DNA of 35,573 nucleotides. Origin: Candidatus Trichofilum aggregatum. Its GTDB lineage: Bacteria > Chloroflexota > Anaerolineae > Promineifilales > Promineifilaceae. The stretch lies in contig JADJUV010000181.1 in NCBI GenBank assembly GCA_016716885.1, forward strand, positions 1-35,573, given 5' to 3'. The notes beneath the pieces are model-generated. The model made no database searches, was not told the DNA's origin, and saw nothing but the letters and a program-made list of their open reading frames with translations. This document shows, in pieces, positions 1 through 7,335 of this stretch (positions within the stretch are counted from its first letter, which is position 1; each line of letters starts with the position of its first letter). Made by a program: the position numbers and the translations under genes.

Positions 1-400
1 TCCAAATCCGCGAGATGGGGCGTTATGCCATTATGACGATGGCCGAAGAACAGTTGAAGTTCGAAGCCCGCCTCACCGTACACGACCAACGCCTGGATAA
101 AGCAGCTTATGCCTTCGCTGATCTGACCAAGCGGGTCAGTAGCATCGAGCAAAAACTGACCCCAGGCAACGTGATCACGGAAGAACAGGCCAGCCAGCTC
201 AGCCAGGCCGTTAAAGCGATTGCCCTTGAACTGAGTAAGAAAAGTGGCCGACCTGAGTTTGGGGCCGTCTACGGCGAACTATACCGGCGTTATGGCATCA
301 CCGGTTATAAGTTCCTGCCCGCCAATCAATTCACGACGCTATCAACTGGCTCAACCATTGGTTTCAAGAACTTACAGATCTGTCTGGTGGACCGTTCTGA
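1..400 (+). pseudogene. Antirepressor C-terminal part, cut by window edge and frameshifted
   Basis: The reading frame runs from the window edge and encodes a helical, coiled-coil-like stretch followed by a segment containing GAVYGELYRRYGI, which matches the C-terminal domain of P22-type phage antirepressors. Near base 332 the frame shifts from frame 0 to frame 2. The second frame reads DAINWLNHWFQELTDLSGG and stops at 398-400, which is how the family normally ends. One base appears to be missing here. The protein is related to the gene at 2466-3274, which has the same sequence of helical region, NxITxEQ motif and YxELxRR motif. Antirepressors inactivate phage or element repressors. The family call is good; whether the gene is functional is doubtful. 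Confidence 0.6.
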
Positions 401-1074
401 TAGTATCTGGTTGCATTTGGTACCTGGCTTTTAGCCATGAGCAATTCGGCCTCTTGAATTGCTTCTTTTGCCCTACGCAAGTATTCATAACGAAAATACT
501 TCACTGAGTATTCCATGATTGGGTAGCGACCCGATGACCGTTTTGCCTTGCCGACTCCGGGCCAGAAAATTCTGGTCGCGGCCGCGTTCGCTCACCCCAC
601 CCGTTGAGCATCGGCTACTGTTATTCAACTGAACCCTCCCTCCTAGCCCACAAATCACAGTTTTAGGAAATTTTCCGTGATCCTTTGGAAGATTGCTTCA
701 CAGTTGGCCGCAATTTGCCGCGATGTGTTGGCTTCAATTTGTCCTACGTAAGAATTAATAAGTGGAAATCCCATGCAGAACAAACGGCAACGGCGCAACC
801 AGCCTGCAGGCGATTTTGTCCACTCGCCGAACGAACCCGGCCTTCCGATCCAGCCCGCGAATGGTCGCTAATGCGGCCGCGAAATTGGTGGGGTGGCGTC
901 ATGAAGACGTTCCCCTGATTGGCATTCACTCCCCCACCCCACTGGTTCTTGGCCTCTTTTTAATTTGAGTGTTGACATAACGGATTTGCACACAATCGAT
1001 TCTAAGCAAAAGTTTGTGGCGACGTTGGGCGGATTTTTTGCCGCTTCCATAAAAGTGATTAAATTTTGCCTTAT
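401..1074. other. Gap without a convincing gene
   Basis: No open frame here shows a good ribosome site, family motif or coding-like composition. A 32-codon frame at 773-871 starts with ATG and is rich in Arg/Asn/Pro, but it has only a weak purine stretch upstream and I do not call it. Two GCGGCCGC palindromes lie at about 578 and 872. A TTGACA at about 974 could be a -35 box for the partition genes, but no good -10 follows at the right spacing. Confidence 0.4.
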
Positions 1075-1137
1075 TGTAATCAATTGATTACAATTGATTA
1101 TGCGTTGATTCTATGGTGAATCAATAACAATCAATTT
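1075..1137. promoter_or_regulatory. Palindromic operator / centromere candidate upstream of parA
   Basis: The block opens with the perfect 18-bp palindrome TGTAATCAATTGATTACA (1075-1092). The decamer CAATTGATTA is repeated directly at 1081-1100. An inverted pair TTGATTC / GAATCAA follows at 1105-1111 and 1118-1124, and another AATCAA core lies at about 1129-1134. Clusters of one short motif in both orientations just ahead of a ParA / ribbon-helix-helix operon are typical of par autoregulation and of the partition centromere. The repeats are visible; the binding role is inferred. Confidence 0.6.
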
Positions 1138-1156
1138 TGGGAGCAAGGACGGCAAA

Positions 1157-1981
1157 ATGGCTGAAGCAATCACAATCGCAGTAGTGAACCGTAAAGGTGG
1201 TGTAGGCAAAACAACAACCGCGGCCTCGTTGGCACACGGGTTGGCCCGCAAGGTAGAGGCGGAGGGGGGAAGGGTGTTATTGATCGATATCGATCCGCAG
1301 GGGCATGCCAGCAGGGTGTTCGGGGACGAAGCTAACGCTGCTGATCTGGCCCAGCTTGTTATTGGGCCAACAAACAATTAAACAAGCAGTTGTCAAGTGC
1401 TGATCGTTCCAAGTCCGACGGGCCATCACGACCGAATCTATTTGTCATCCCAACGAGCAATGCGTTTGGCCGCCAAAACTCAGTTGGTGGTAAGCAGCTT
1501 CGCCCAAATGGTGCAGGGAGGGGCGACTGCCTCATTAGACGATTTGTTGGAACAACGATTGGGGAAGTTGCGCCAGGCGTTTCGGTATATTATCTTTGAT
1601 TGCCCACCGAGTCTGGATGTTCTGGAGCGATCGGTCTACCGCATGGTGCAACATGCGATTGTGCCAGTAAAGACTGACTACCTGGGTGTGGTGGGAACCT
1701 TGCAACATACGACCGATATTGTGGCCGCCCAGACACAGGGGATGGATGTCCGGGTTAGCATGGTGGTACCAACCTTTATGCGTCCAAATGAAGTCCTGGC
1801 CCGTCAAGTTGTAGAGTCGTTGGTGAAGCAATACACCCGCAAACGTGTGTCCCGGCCGGTGCCGCAACGGGTGGCCTTAGAGCAGTGTGTTGCTGAAGGT
1901 AAAACTATTTTTGAATACGAGCCAGATAACGAAGCTGCCAAGTCGTATCAGGATTTGGTAGATAAGGTCTATGCACTATGA
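1157..1981 (+). pseudogene. parA: ParA-family partition ATPase with one in-frame stop
   Basis: The N-terminus carries the deviant Walker A motif KGGVGKTTTA, followed by LLIDIDPQGHAS (Walker A-prime region). Further on YIIFDCPPSLD is the Walker B region, so this is a MinD/ParA ATPase of the plasmid-partition type, with a total length of about 274 codons. A TAA at 1379-1381 interrupts the frame after GPTNN, and the same frame continues without shift to 1981. The part after the stop contains the expected ParA continuation (HDRIYLSS, AKTQLV). AGGA at 1146-1149 serves as ribosome site. The last base pairs overlap the next gene as ATGA. The stop may be real decay, readthrough or an assembly error. 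ParA would move or position the element using the downstream RHH protein and the repeats at 1075-1137. Confidence 0.85.
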
Positions 1982-2349
1982 GTAATCTGGATTTTTTAGA
2001 TGAGATCGAAGAAGCCATCCCCAAGGCGGAACCTAAAAGTGGTAAATCATCTGGAAAAAGTAAAAGTAGGCGCAAAACATTTGATCTTCCCATTGGGACG
2101 ACCAGCGGCCGCGTATTGGCCGCTAAAGCCATGGGCACAGAGTCCACTGTGGCCGGTCAGTACATTCGCCGGACGTTTACCTTTCGCCCTGATCAATTAG
2201 ATGAGGTGAATAGATTGGCCCAGGAGTTTGGTATCTCAGGTAATGATCTGGCGCGTTGGGCGATTGACTTGATGCTAGATGCAGTAGCCCAAGGAGAATC
2301 TCCTCCTGTTGAAGAAGTGGTTGTGACCAAGCGTTATACAGGCCGATAA
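1978..2349 (+). CDS. ParA-partner protein with ribbon-helix-helix-like domain
   Basis: This 123-residue protein begins inside the parA stop (ATGA overlap), so the two are translationally coupled. Residues 1-45 are charged and Ser/Lys-rich, probably flexible and suitable for stimulating ParA. Residues about 60-100 (YIRRTFTFRPDQLDEVNRLA then helices) have the strand-helix-helix pattern of RHH DNA-binding proteins such as ParG-type centromere binders. The gene has no ParB/Spo0J-type motif. From its context I infer that it binds the AT-rich repeats upstream of parA and completes a type Ib-like partition system. The RHH assignment is from pattern only. Confidence 0.7.
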   Translation: MSNLDFLDEIEEAIPKAEPKSGKSSGKSKSRRKTFDLPIGTTSGRVLAAKAMGTESTVAGQYIRRTFTFRPDQLDEVNRLAQEFGISGNDLARWAIDLMLDAVAQGESPPVEEVVVTKRYTGR

Positions 2350-2459
2350 TGTGCAGCAATAAAGAGAATCAATATTGGCCCGATAAAAGACCTTATTTGA
2401 TAGTTCCATCAGACATAGTCAGTAATTAGCCACAGCCAGTATCGAACCTTATCGAGGCA

Positions 2460-2488
2460 AAAGGGGTGGACGTTACGTCCACCCCTTT
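2460..2488. repeat. Perfect 13-bp inverted repeat with 3-nt loop
   Basis: AAAGGGGTGGACG, loop TTA, then CGTCCACCCCTTT. It spans the first possible start (GTG 2466) of the antirepressor gene. A hairpin at this place could hide that start or act as operator or attenuator. There is no T-run, so it is not a standard terminator in the plus direction. Confidence 0.65.
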
Positions 2489-3274
2489 GGAGAATAAGAA
2501 TGAAGAATTGGTGCCGGTTGAACAGAAAACAGTGGAGTTTTATGGTGATCAACTACAGGGGTTGGTTGTCATAACCCATGATAGAGAAAGAACAGTGTAT
2601 GTACCAGTGCGACCCTTGTGTGATTTTTTAGAGGTAGATTGGACAGGGCAGAGGCGAAGAATTAATCGTGATCCTGTCCTGGCTGAAGAAATGCGACAGG
2701 TAGAAATACAAACCTCTGGCGGGCCTCAGGTGACGCAATGTTTACCTTTAGAATATTTAAATGGCTGGTTATTTGGCATTAACGCGGAGCGAGTACGATC
2801 TGACATCCGCGACAGATTAATCCGTTACCAAAGAGAATGTTATAAAGCTCTGGCAGCCGCTTTCATCGAAACGCCACTCCCAGTTGAGGTTTCCTCTAGT
2901 GCATTGGCTCTCATGCAAATTCGTGAGACGCCCTGGCGGTGGAAGTTGGCCAAGAACAGTTAGCCATCATGCAGAGGCTGGACAACGCTGCCATCGTTAT
3001 TGGTGATGTGCGCAAGCGAGTTACCGCGCTGGAGCAACAACTTGCTCCGCGAAACGCCATTACCGATGAACAGTCGGCTGACGTGGCCAACAAGGTACAA
3101 GCCCTGGCCATGTATCTGACGGAGCAGGATAAGGGAAAAAATCACTTCCAGGCTATTTACGCCGAATTGCACCGACGCTTTAGAGTGAGCAGTTACAAGA
3201 CGATTCGCCAGGAGCAGTACCAGGTGGTAGTGGACTTTTTAGATCGTTGGGCTAACGCGGCCGCGAAAGGGTAG
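2466..3274 (+). pseudogene. P22-type phage antirepressor, frameshifted in the middle
   Basis: The first frame (2466-2963) holds the antirepressor N-terminal domain: VYVPVRPLCDFLEVDW, then RRRINRDPVL, LPLEYLNGWLFGI and IRYQRECYKAL, all typical of the P22_AR_N family. Around 2910-2930 the coding frame moves from frame 0 to frame 2. It continues as EVGQEQLAIMQRLD through a coiled-coil region to the C-terminal segment FQAIYAELHRRFRVSSYK, ending at 3274. Adding one base would join both halves into a protein of about 269 residues. The start is unclear: GTG 2466 sits in a hairpin, and TTG 2505 or GTG 2508 are alternatives. The family antagonises repressors of lysogeny or of mobile elements, so a role in switching on the element is likely. 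It resembles the partial gene at the left edge. Confidence 0.75.
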
Positions 3275-3301
3275 GGGCGTGACCTGATCGTAATCTGAGT
3301 T

Positions 3302-3571
3302 TCAGTTGGTTGCCCATGGCCCGGTAATGCCTTCAGGCGGAACGCCCTCGCCCAAATCGTTCACACTGGCAATCTCACCTTCCTCTATCCAAACCTCAGC
3401 CACCTGCCAGTAAGGGATGGTGGGGACGGCAAAATCCACTAGCCAGCGTTCTGATTCATCTTCATCGGCTTCCACTAGCCCCAAAACAACTTCTTGGACA
3501 TTATATTCAGCCCGTATCCAGTCTATGGCTGCCTGTTTGATTCGTTGGATCAACGCTTCGTTTCTTCGCAT
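3302..3571 (-). CDS. Small hypothetical acidic protein
   Basis: This 89-residue frame on the minus strand starts with ATG at 3571. Its first part is an amphipathic helix (MRRNEALIQRIKQAAIDWIRAE) and its second part alternates beta-like stretches with many acidic residues (EADEDESERW, WIEEGEI). No transmembrane segment or known motif is visible. The composition is protein-like. It may be a small immunity-type or regulatory protein, but I do not recognise a family and assign no function. Confidence 0.45.
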   Translation of the reverse strand: MRRNEALIQRIKQAAIDWIRAEYNVQEVVLGLVEADEDESERWLVDFAVPTIPYWQVAEVWIEEGEIASVNDLGEGVPPEGITGPWATN

Positions 3572-3714
3572 AGAGTTCTTTCTTGGCTCAGTTCTAGCTC
3601 CCGTGCCTAATTATAGCCCTCATTTCATTTTTAACGGCTTGGTTACTCTCCTTTCCCCTGTGCGGCCGCGCCGTAGGCTAGGGGAATGGGAGCGGCCGCG
3701 GGGGGAAGGGTGAA

Positions 3715-4029
3715 TCAGGATCGGGGATGCCAGAGGATTTTGAGGGTGATGAGGGCGGAGATGAGGACCAGGCTGATGAGGGTGAGGATGAGGCCGTGTA
3801 GGGTGCGGTGGATGATGAGTTCGTAGAGGCAGGGGATGGTGAAGCCGAGGGCAAGGAGTATGAGGGCGGTGAAGGGGGATAGGGTTGGGCGGAGCATAGG
3901 GCATTTTAGCGAAGAAAGGGTGGGTTGGCGATGGATGCTAAGCCCTGCGGGCTGGATAGTGTCAGCTACACCCATACTTTCATTAAGCTCTTTTTCATGC
4001 TTGGTAATGAGCTTTTTCGATGCGTTCAT
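3715..4029 (-). CDS. Small membrane protein
   Basis: The frame encodes up to 104 residues. An internal ATG at 3897 would give a 60-residue protein that is almost entirely two transmembrane helices (FTALILLALGFTIPCLYEL and LHGLILTLISLVLISALITL) with a short basic tail. The region between 4029 and 3897 is hydrophilic, and no strong ribosome site decides the start. Two GCGGCCGC sites lie just beyond its 3' end (about 3662 and 3692). No family is recognised. Small two-helix proteins of this kind are common near acetyltransferases and in mobile DNA. Confidence 0.4.
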   Translation of the reverse strand: MNASKKLITKHEKELNESMGVADTIQPAGLSIHRQPTLSSLKCPMLRPTLSPFTALILLALGFTIPCLYELIIHRTLHGLILTLISLVLISALITLKILWHPRS

Positions 4030-4034
4030 TCCAG

Positions 4035-5003
4035 TTATGCAACCCTTGTTTCTATTAGCTTATCTAGCCTTTTCACAAGTTGTACCCAGGAATGAGTCTT
4101 CACCCATCCCATGTGCTCTAAATACGCTATTAACCTTTCGTGTTCGTCAGCTACATTGATTTGCATGACGGTCTTCCCCCGGTGCGAGAGCCAGTTAGCC
4201 GCATCTTGGAGCATCGCCGGTAGATAATCGAGATGTTCATCGGTGATGAGAGGGCGGCTCAAGACACCCGTGGTCTGGCTGGTTGAGGTATTTGCTCTAA
4301 GAAAACCCACGATTTCCCTATCTGTGCTGAATGTTTGCGTCCATTGATGGGCGTTGCTTAACCGGTTTAGTAACATGTCGCCCAACGAGGGGATGTAACC
4401 CGTGATGGCCGAGCCATAAATCTCTAGCCGCACGAGATTCGTTACTTTCTTTTCAATAGCCTGAAATGCGGCCGCGTCAGATTTTTGAATGGGTCGTGAT
4501 GTTAGCTGTCTCGCCTCACTATCCAGATTCTGCTGTAGGGGTAGGGGAATTTCAAACAAGGTGTAACGGTCAAAAGCCGTAAAACCCTGTTTAGCGACAT
4601 TGCCTAACGAGGCTTGATTTGAAGCCAGGATGGTCGTTGTCGCCAAGGGATACCCTTTTTCTGCCAGAAGTTGTAACCGCTTAACCAATAAAGCCTGACC
4701 GATGCCGCGTCGTCGATAATCAGGGTGAACCATCAGGTTTGTCAGTTCCATCTGTTTACGGCCCAGGTAAGCGCCACAACCAACTACTCTCCCATCCGCC
4801 TCAGCCACTAGTAATTCCCATTGAATTCCCGCCAACGCTGATAAGAGCTTGAACGGGATCATGCGGCCGCGGGTAATCATCCTGATTTGATTGATAAAGC
4901 TGTCAGGTGTAACTCCACGCAACGTATACTCCTCTGCGAACGAGACTTGAGCAATCTCAATCAAAGCATCTATATCGGTGTAGCGGAATGGTCTGATGTT
5001 CAT
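4035..5003 (-). CDS. Tandem GNAT-type N-acetyltransferase
   Basis: The 322-residue protein contains a clear GNAT domain in its first half. Near residues 85-130 it reads LTNLMVHPDYRRRGIGQALL, the acetyl-CoA binding motif A (RRxGxG/A), followed by ASNQASLGNVAKQGF, the usual C-terminal helix of the fold. The second half repeats the length of a GNAT domain but its motif A is degenerate, as in many two-domain enzymes such as mycothiol synthase-like proteins. Start ATG is at 5003. The gene is divergent from the response regulator at 5167. The substrate cannot be read from the sequence. It holds two GCGGCCGC sites (about 4469 and 4863), consistent with long residence in this genome. Confidence 0.8.
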   Translation of the reverse strand: MNIRPFRYTDIDALIEIAQVSFAEEYTLRGVTPDSFINQIRMITRGRMIPFKLLSALAGIQWELLVAEADGRVVGCGAYLGRKQMELTNLMVHPDYRRRGIGQALLVKRLQLLAEKGYPLATTTILASNQASLGNVAKQGFTAFDRYTLFEIPLPLQQNLDSEARQLTSRPIQKSDAAAFQAIEKKVTNLVRLEIYGSAITGYIPSLGDMLLNRLSNAHQWTQTFSTDREIVGFLRANTSTSQTTGVLSRPLITDEHLDYLPAMLQDAANWLSHRGKTVMQINVADEHERLIAYLEHMGWVKTHSWVQLVKRLDKLIETRVA

Positions 5004-5101
5004 TCAGGGAAAACTCCATGTGGATTCTGTAATAAGCGAGGTTTTACCATAAGCCAGTCGCGGTGTGCAATTATTCATTCTCCCTGGGATTTATAGTTAT
5101 G

Positions 5102-5130
5102 TTGCGTTAATTGGCTGTTTCATGTATTTT
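5102..5130 (+). promoter_or_regulatory. Candidate promoter of the response regulator gene
   Basis: TTGCGT (5102-5107), a 17-bp spacer, then TATTTT (5125-5130), 36 bases before the ATG. The -35 is poor, the spacing ideal. AAGGAGG at 5151-5157 is a very strong ribosome site, 9 bases from ATG 5167. Confidence 0.35.
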
Positions 5131-5166
5131 CTTGCCGCTATTTCAAGAGAAAGGAGGGGAACATAC

Positions 5167-5850
5167 ATGGGAAACTTAATACGCGTTGCTGTAATTGATG
5201 ATCATTTTGTCTCGCGCAAGGGAATACTGGCCCTGCTAGAAAGTAATGACAAACTTGAAGTCATAGCTGAGGGAAGTGCTGGGAATCACGTTTTGGAATT
5301 GCTTGAACAGTTCCAAATTGATGTTTTGAGCACTGACCTACAAATGCCTGCTGATGCCAATAATCCCAAAGGGGCCATGTTTGAACCAGTATCAACGTTA
5401 CAAAAAGCTATTCGTCTCCATCCAACGATTTCAGTTATCGTTGTCTCCCAAGAACATGATGTTCAGACAATACAAAGCTTGGCTGAAATCGGAGTCAAGG
5501 GATATCTCCTAAAAACGGATGACGTTGCTGGGACTTTGGGACGTATGGTCGAAATGGTACATGCAGGGGCATTATATTTTTCCCCCGATGTCCGAACCAT
5601 TATTTATTCTGCGCCAAAGATCAATAGCAAAAATCCACTGACCGATCAACAGATGAATGTTCTTCGCGCAATTGTGCGCTCACCAGAAGTATCGCGTGAA
5701 GCATTAGCGGAGACTCTATTTATTTCGCGCAGTACGATTCAAAAGCACATCAGTGCAATTTTTCAGATATTAGATGTGCCGAACATGGAGTCCTGCATTT
5801 TGAAGGCGATGAGAATGGGGCTGGTTGATGTTGAGTCGCTGATGAGGTAG
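5167..5850 (+). CDS. NarL/LuxR-type response regulator (ComA-like)
   Basis: The protein has 227 residues, the normal size for this family. The receiver domain shows the acidic pair D11-D12 (VIDDH), the phosphoacceptor D57 in STDLQMP, and K116 in GYLLK. Residues about 163-225 form a LuxR-type helix-turn-helix (LTDQQMNVLRAI, then SRSTIQKHISAIF). ATG 5167 is chosen because AAGGAGG lies at 5151-5157; the longer frame to 5065 would add an unneeded hydrophobic extension. It is the only regulator beside the histidine kinase at 7316, whose HisKA_3/HATPase type is the usual partner of NarL-family regulators. By position and family it corresponds to ComA of ComQXPA systems. Target promoters are not known; the repeats at 5905-5965 are candidates. 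Confidence 0.85.
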   Translation: MGNLIRVAVIDDHFVSRKGILALLESNDKLEVIAEGSAGNHVLELLEQFQIDVLSTDLQMPADANNPKGAMFEPVSTLQKAIRLHPTISVIVVSQEHDVQTIQSLAEIGVKGYLLKTDDVAGTLGRMVEMVHAGALYFSPDVRTIIYSAPKINSKNPLTDQQMNVLRAIVRSPEVSREALAETLFISRSTIQKHISAIFQILDVPNMESCILKAMRMGLVDVESLMR

Positions 5851-5863
5851 GGAGTGTCAGTAC

Positions 5864-5965
5864 TAGCACCTGAGTGCTATCTAAAAAAGTATGGCTGAGT
5901 CCCATAGCCTATCAAAAAATAACAGGTAAAAAAGTAATTGTGCAATTTACATCTTAGCCTATCAA
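5864..5965 (+). promoter_or_regulatory. Hairpin and 50-bp-phased direct repeats ahead of the peptide gene
   Basis: TAGCAC-CTGA-GTGCTA (5864-5879) is a small hairpin directly after the regulator gene, followed by an A-rich run. The 11-mer TAGCCTATCAA occurs at 5905-5915 and again at 5955-5965, exactly 50 bp apart, with the second copy ending next to the peptide gene's ribosome site (5966-5972). Two identical sites spaced by about five helical turns could bind the response regulator. They do not match the Bacillus ComA box. The regulatory role is inference. Confidence 0.45.
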
Positions 5966-5980
5966 TGAGGAGATCGCATA

Positions 5981-6229
5981 ATGAGACAACCGCTTGAGTT
6001 CAAGAATCGTGACCTAACGAAGGTGGCAGAAAATGCTGATATGCTTTTTGCCTGGATCGAGGAAGAGTTACCTCGTACTGAAACAGAGCAGCATCGGCAT
6101 TCAATCCCATCACATCTGGCGCTCGTTACTACCACGATTATGGCATCTGGTGTGCCGCTGTTATTAGGTCCTATATTACCAGGGGTGGTCTGTTGGGCTG
6201 GTGGTGGTGGTGGGGGCTGTTCAGGTTAA
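5981..6229 (+). CDS. Candidate ComX-like prenyl-pheromone precursor peptide
   Basis: This 82-residue peptide starts at ATG 5981 with TGAGGAG 8 bases upstream. Residues 1-40 are charged (leader-like, with EEELPRTETEQHRH) and residues about 43-70 are hydrophobic (LALVTTTIMASGVPLLLGPILPG). The tail is VVCWAGGGGGGCSG, with C71, W72, six glycines, C80 and the last residue G82. ComX precursors are small, poorly conserved, and carry the prenylated Trp close to the C-terminus. Here W72 lies 10 residues from the end, in a tail that lacks any other aromatic residue. The gene sits between a ComA-like regulator and a ComQ-like prenyl synthase. Alternatively Cys could be the prenylated residue, or the peptide could be another kind of modified peptide. 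The role rests on context and tail, not on sequence similarity. Confidence 0.65.
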   Translation: MRQPLEFKNRDLTKVAENADMLFAWIEEELPRTETEQHRHSIPSHLALVTTTIMASGVPLLLGPILPGVVCWAGGGGGGCSG

Positions 6230-6348
6230 TTAGACCATCTACGAGAATGGAAAGAAAAACGAGTCGTTAGGTTTTCAGACCTTACCGTCATCAACGCTAC
6301 GCCCGCCCATAAACGTCAGCTCCTTTAATGTGAGGATAGGACACTTAT

Positions 6349-6404
6349 GGGCATTCTGGAGTGTGTCCATATGGCTGTTTATTCGATAAGAGTGGGCAGC
6401 CATA
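6349..6404 (+). promoter_or_regulatory. Two inverted repeats in the leader of the ComQ-like gene
   Basis: GGACAC (6349-6354) pairs with GTGTCC (6363-6368), and TATGGCTG (6370-6377) pairs with CAGCCATA (6397-6404). They lie in the 200-bp space between the peptide gene and the prenyl synthase. Neither is followed by a T-run, so they look like operators or RNA structure that tunes the peptide:enzyme ratio rather than a terminator. Confidence 0.35.
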
Positions 6405-6429
6405 GGCACACTGTTTTATAGGGGAATTC

Positions 6430-7335
6430 ATGAGTCAGCCAAACCCTATAGACGACCTTGTGTTTCTTTATGAACATTTACAAGGTTTTATTGTTCAACT
6501 TGTGACTGATTTACGGGGTAGCAGCACTGCCAAAATACTGACTTATTTAGAAAATCATCGACAACAACAAAGGTTTGTCAGGCAAGATTTACTACCCTCA
6601 TTTGTTTATATGGCTATGGGGGGACAAAATTTTGAACGGTCTATACCCTTGGCGGCCGGGTGGATGCTTTATTTGGCGGCCGCGCATTTTTTAGATGATG
6701 CCCAAGATAATGGCAACATGGAATATGCTAATGCCAGTGCGGCCGCATTGGGGCTGGCAAATATGGCGTTGGTAGAGTTGCAAACCGATCCCGATACGCT
6801 AAAGGATATATTATGCGCCTTTGGGGGAGTGACGATTTTGGGAGCCAATGCTCAGGACAACGAGCGATCACGTGGGCAGACTTGGTCACGAACGGAGTAT
6901 TTTCGAGCAATCACAGGCAAAGCAGCTACCATCATTTCCACAGGTGTTTGGGCAGGTGGTCGTCTGGCCACTGGCGATCCTCAAATCCTAAACGTTTTGA
7001 AAGAGTTTGGCCTGGCATGGGGAATGGCAACTCAAATATCTGATGACTGTCTGGATTTAGAAGAAGACTTGGCCAATGGCCTCTATACTTTGCCTGTTAT
7101 AGAAGGTTTATCAAAAACGGACCATCCTGAATACCAGACCCTCAATACCCTCTTGGGTAAAGCATCTTTATCTCCACAGGAAATTCAAACGGTTGTAAAC
7201 ATTTTAGATAAGATGGAGACGGTTGCTGTCTGCAAACGGATGGTCAGAGCCTACCAGTCGCAGGCTGCGGCCGCATTTAATGTTATACCGGAATTGGCCA
7301 CCTATTTTTCTAGCTATGTCACACTCACGCCTTAA
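6430..7335 (+). CDS. comQ: ComQ-like polyprenyl synthase / peptide prenyltransferase
   Basis: The 301-residue protein has the all-helical isoprenyl synthase signature. The first Asp-rich motif is DDAQD at residues 89-93, the second is DDCLD at 205-209 within ISDDCLDLEED, and a lysine lies in the region ITGKAATI (K164). Aspartates of both motifs bind Mg2+ and the prenyl diphosphate. ComQ of Bacillus is a member of this family, about 300 residues long, that transfers a prenyl group to Trp of ComX. Ordinary farnesyl/geranylgeranyl synthases are also about 300-350 residues, so the motifs alone do not distinguish them. Immediate neighbourhood to a small Trp-tailed peptide, a multi-TM kinase and a LuxR regulator argues for ComQ. 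GGGG at 6421-6424 is the ribosome site. The end overlaps the kinase start by 20 bases, so the two are coupled. Confidence 0.75.
   Translation: MSQPNPIDDLVFLYEHLQGFIVQLVTDLRGSSTAKILTYLENHRQQQRFVRQDLLPSFVYMAMGGQNFERSIPLAAGWMLYLAAAHFLDDAQDNGNMEYANASAAALGLANMALVELQTDPDTLKDILCAFGGVTILGANAQDNERSRGQTWSRTEYFRAITGKAATIISTGVWAGGRLATGDPQILNVLKEFGLAWGMATQISDDCLDLEEDLANGLYTLPVIEGLSKTDHPEYQTLNTLLGKASLSPQEIQTVVNILDKMETVAVCKRMVRAYQSQAAAAFNVIPELATYFSSYVTLTP

Noticed and set aside
6430..7335. Housekeeping farnesyl/geranylgeranyl diphosphate synthase
   Set aside because: Motifs alone would allow it, but coupling to a ComP-like kinase and neighbourhood of a Trp-tailed peptide make ComQ more likely; kept as the main alternative.
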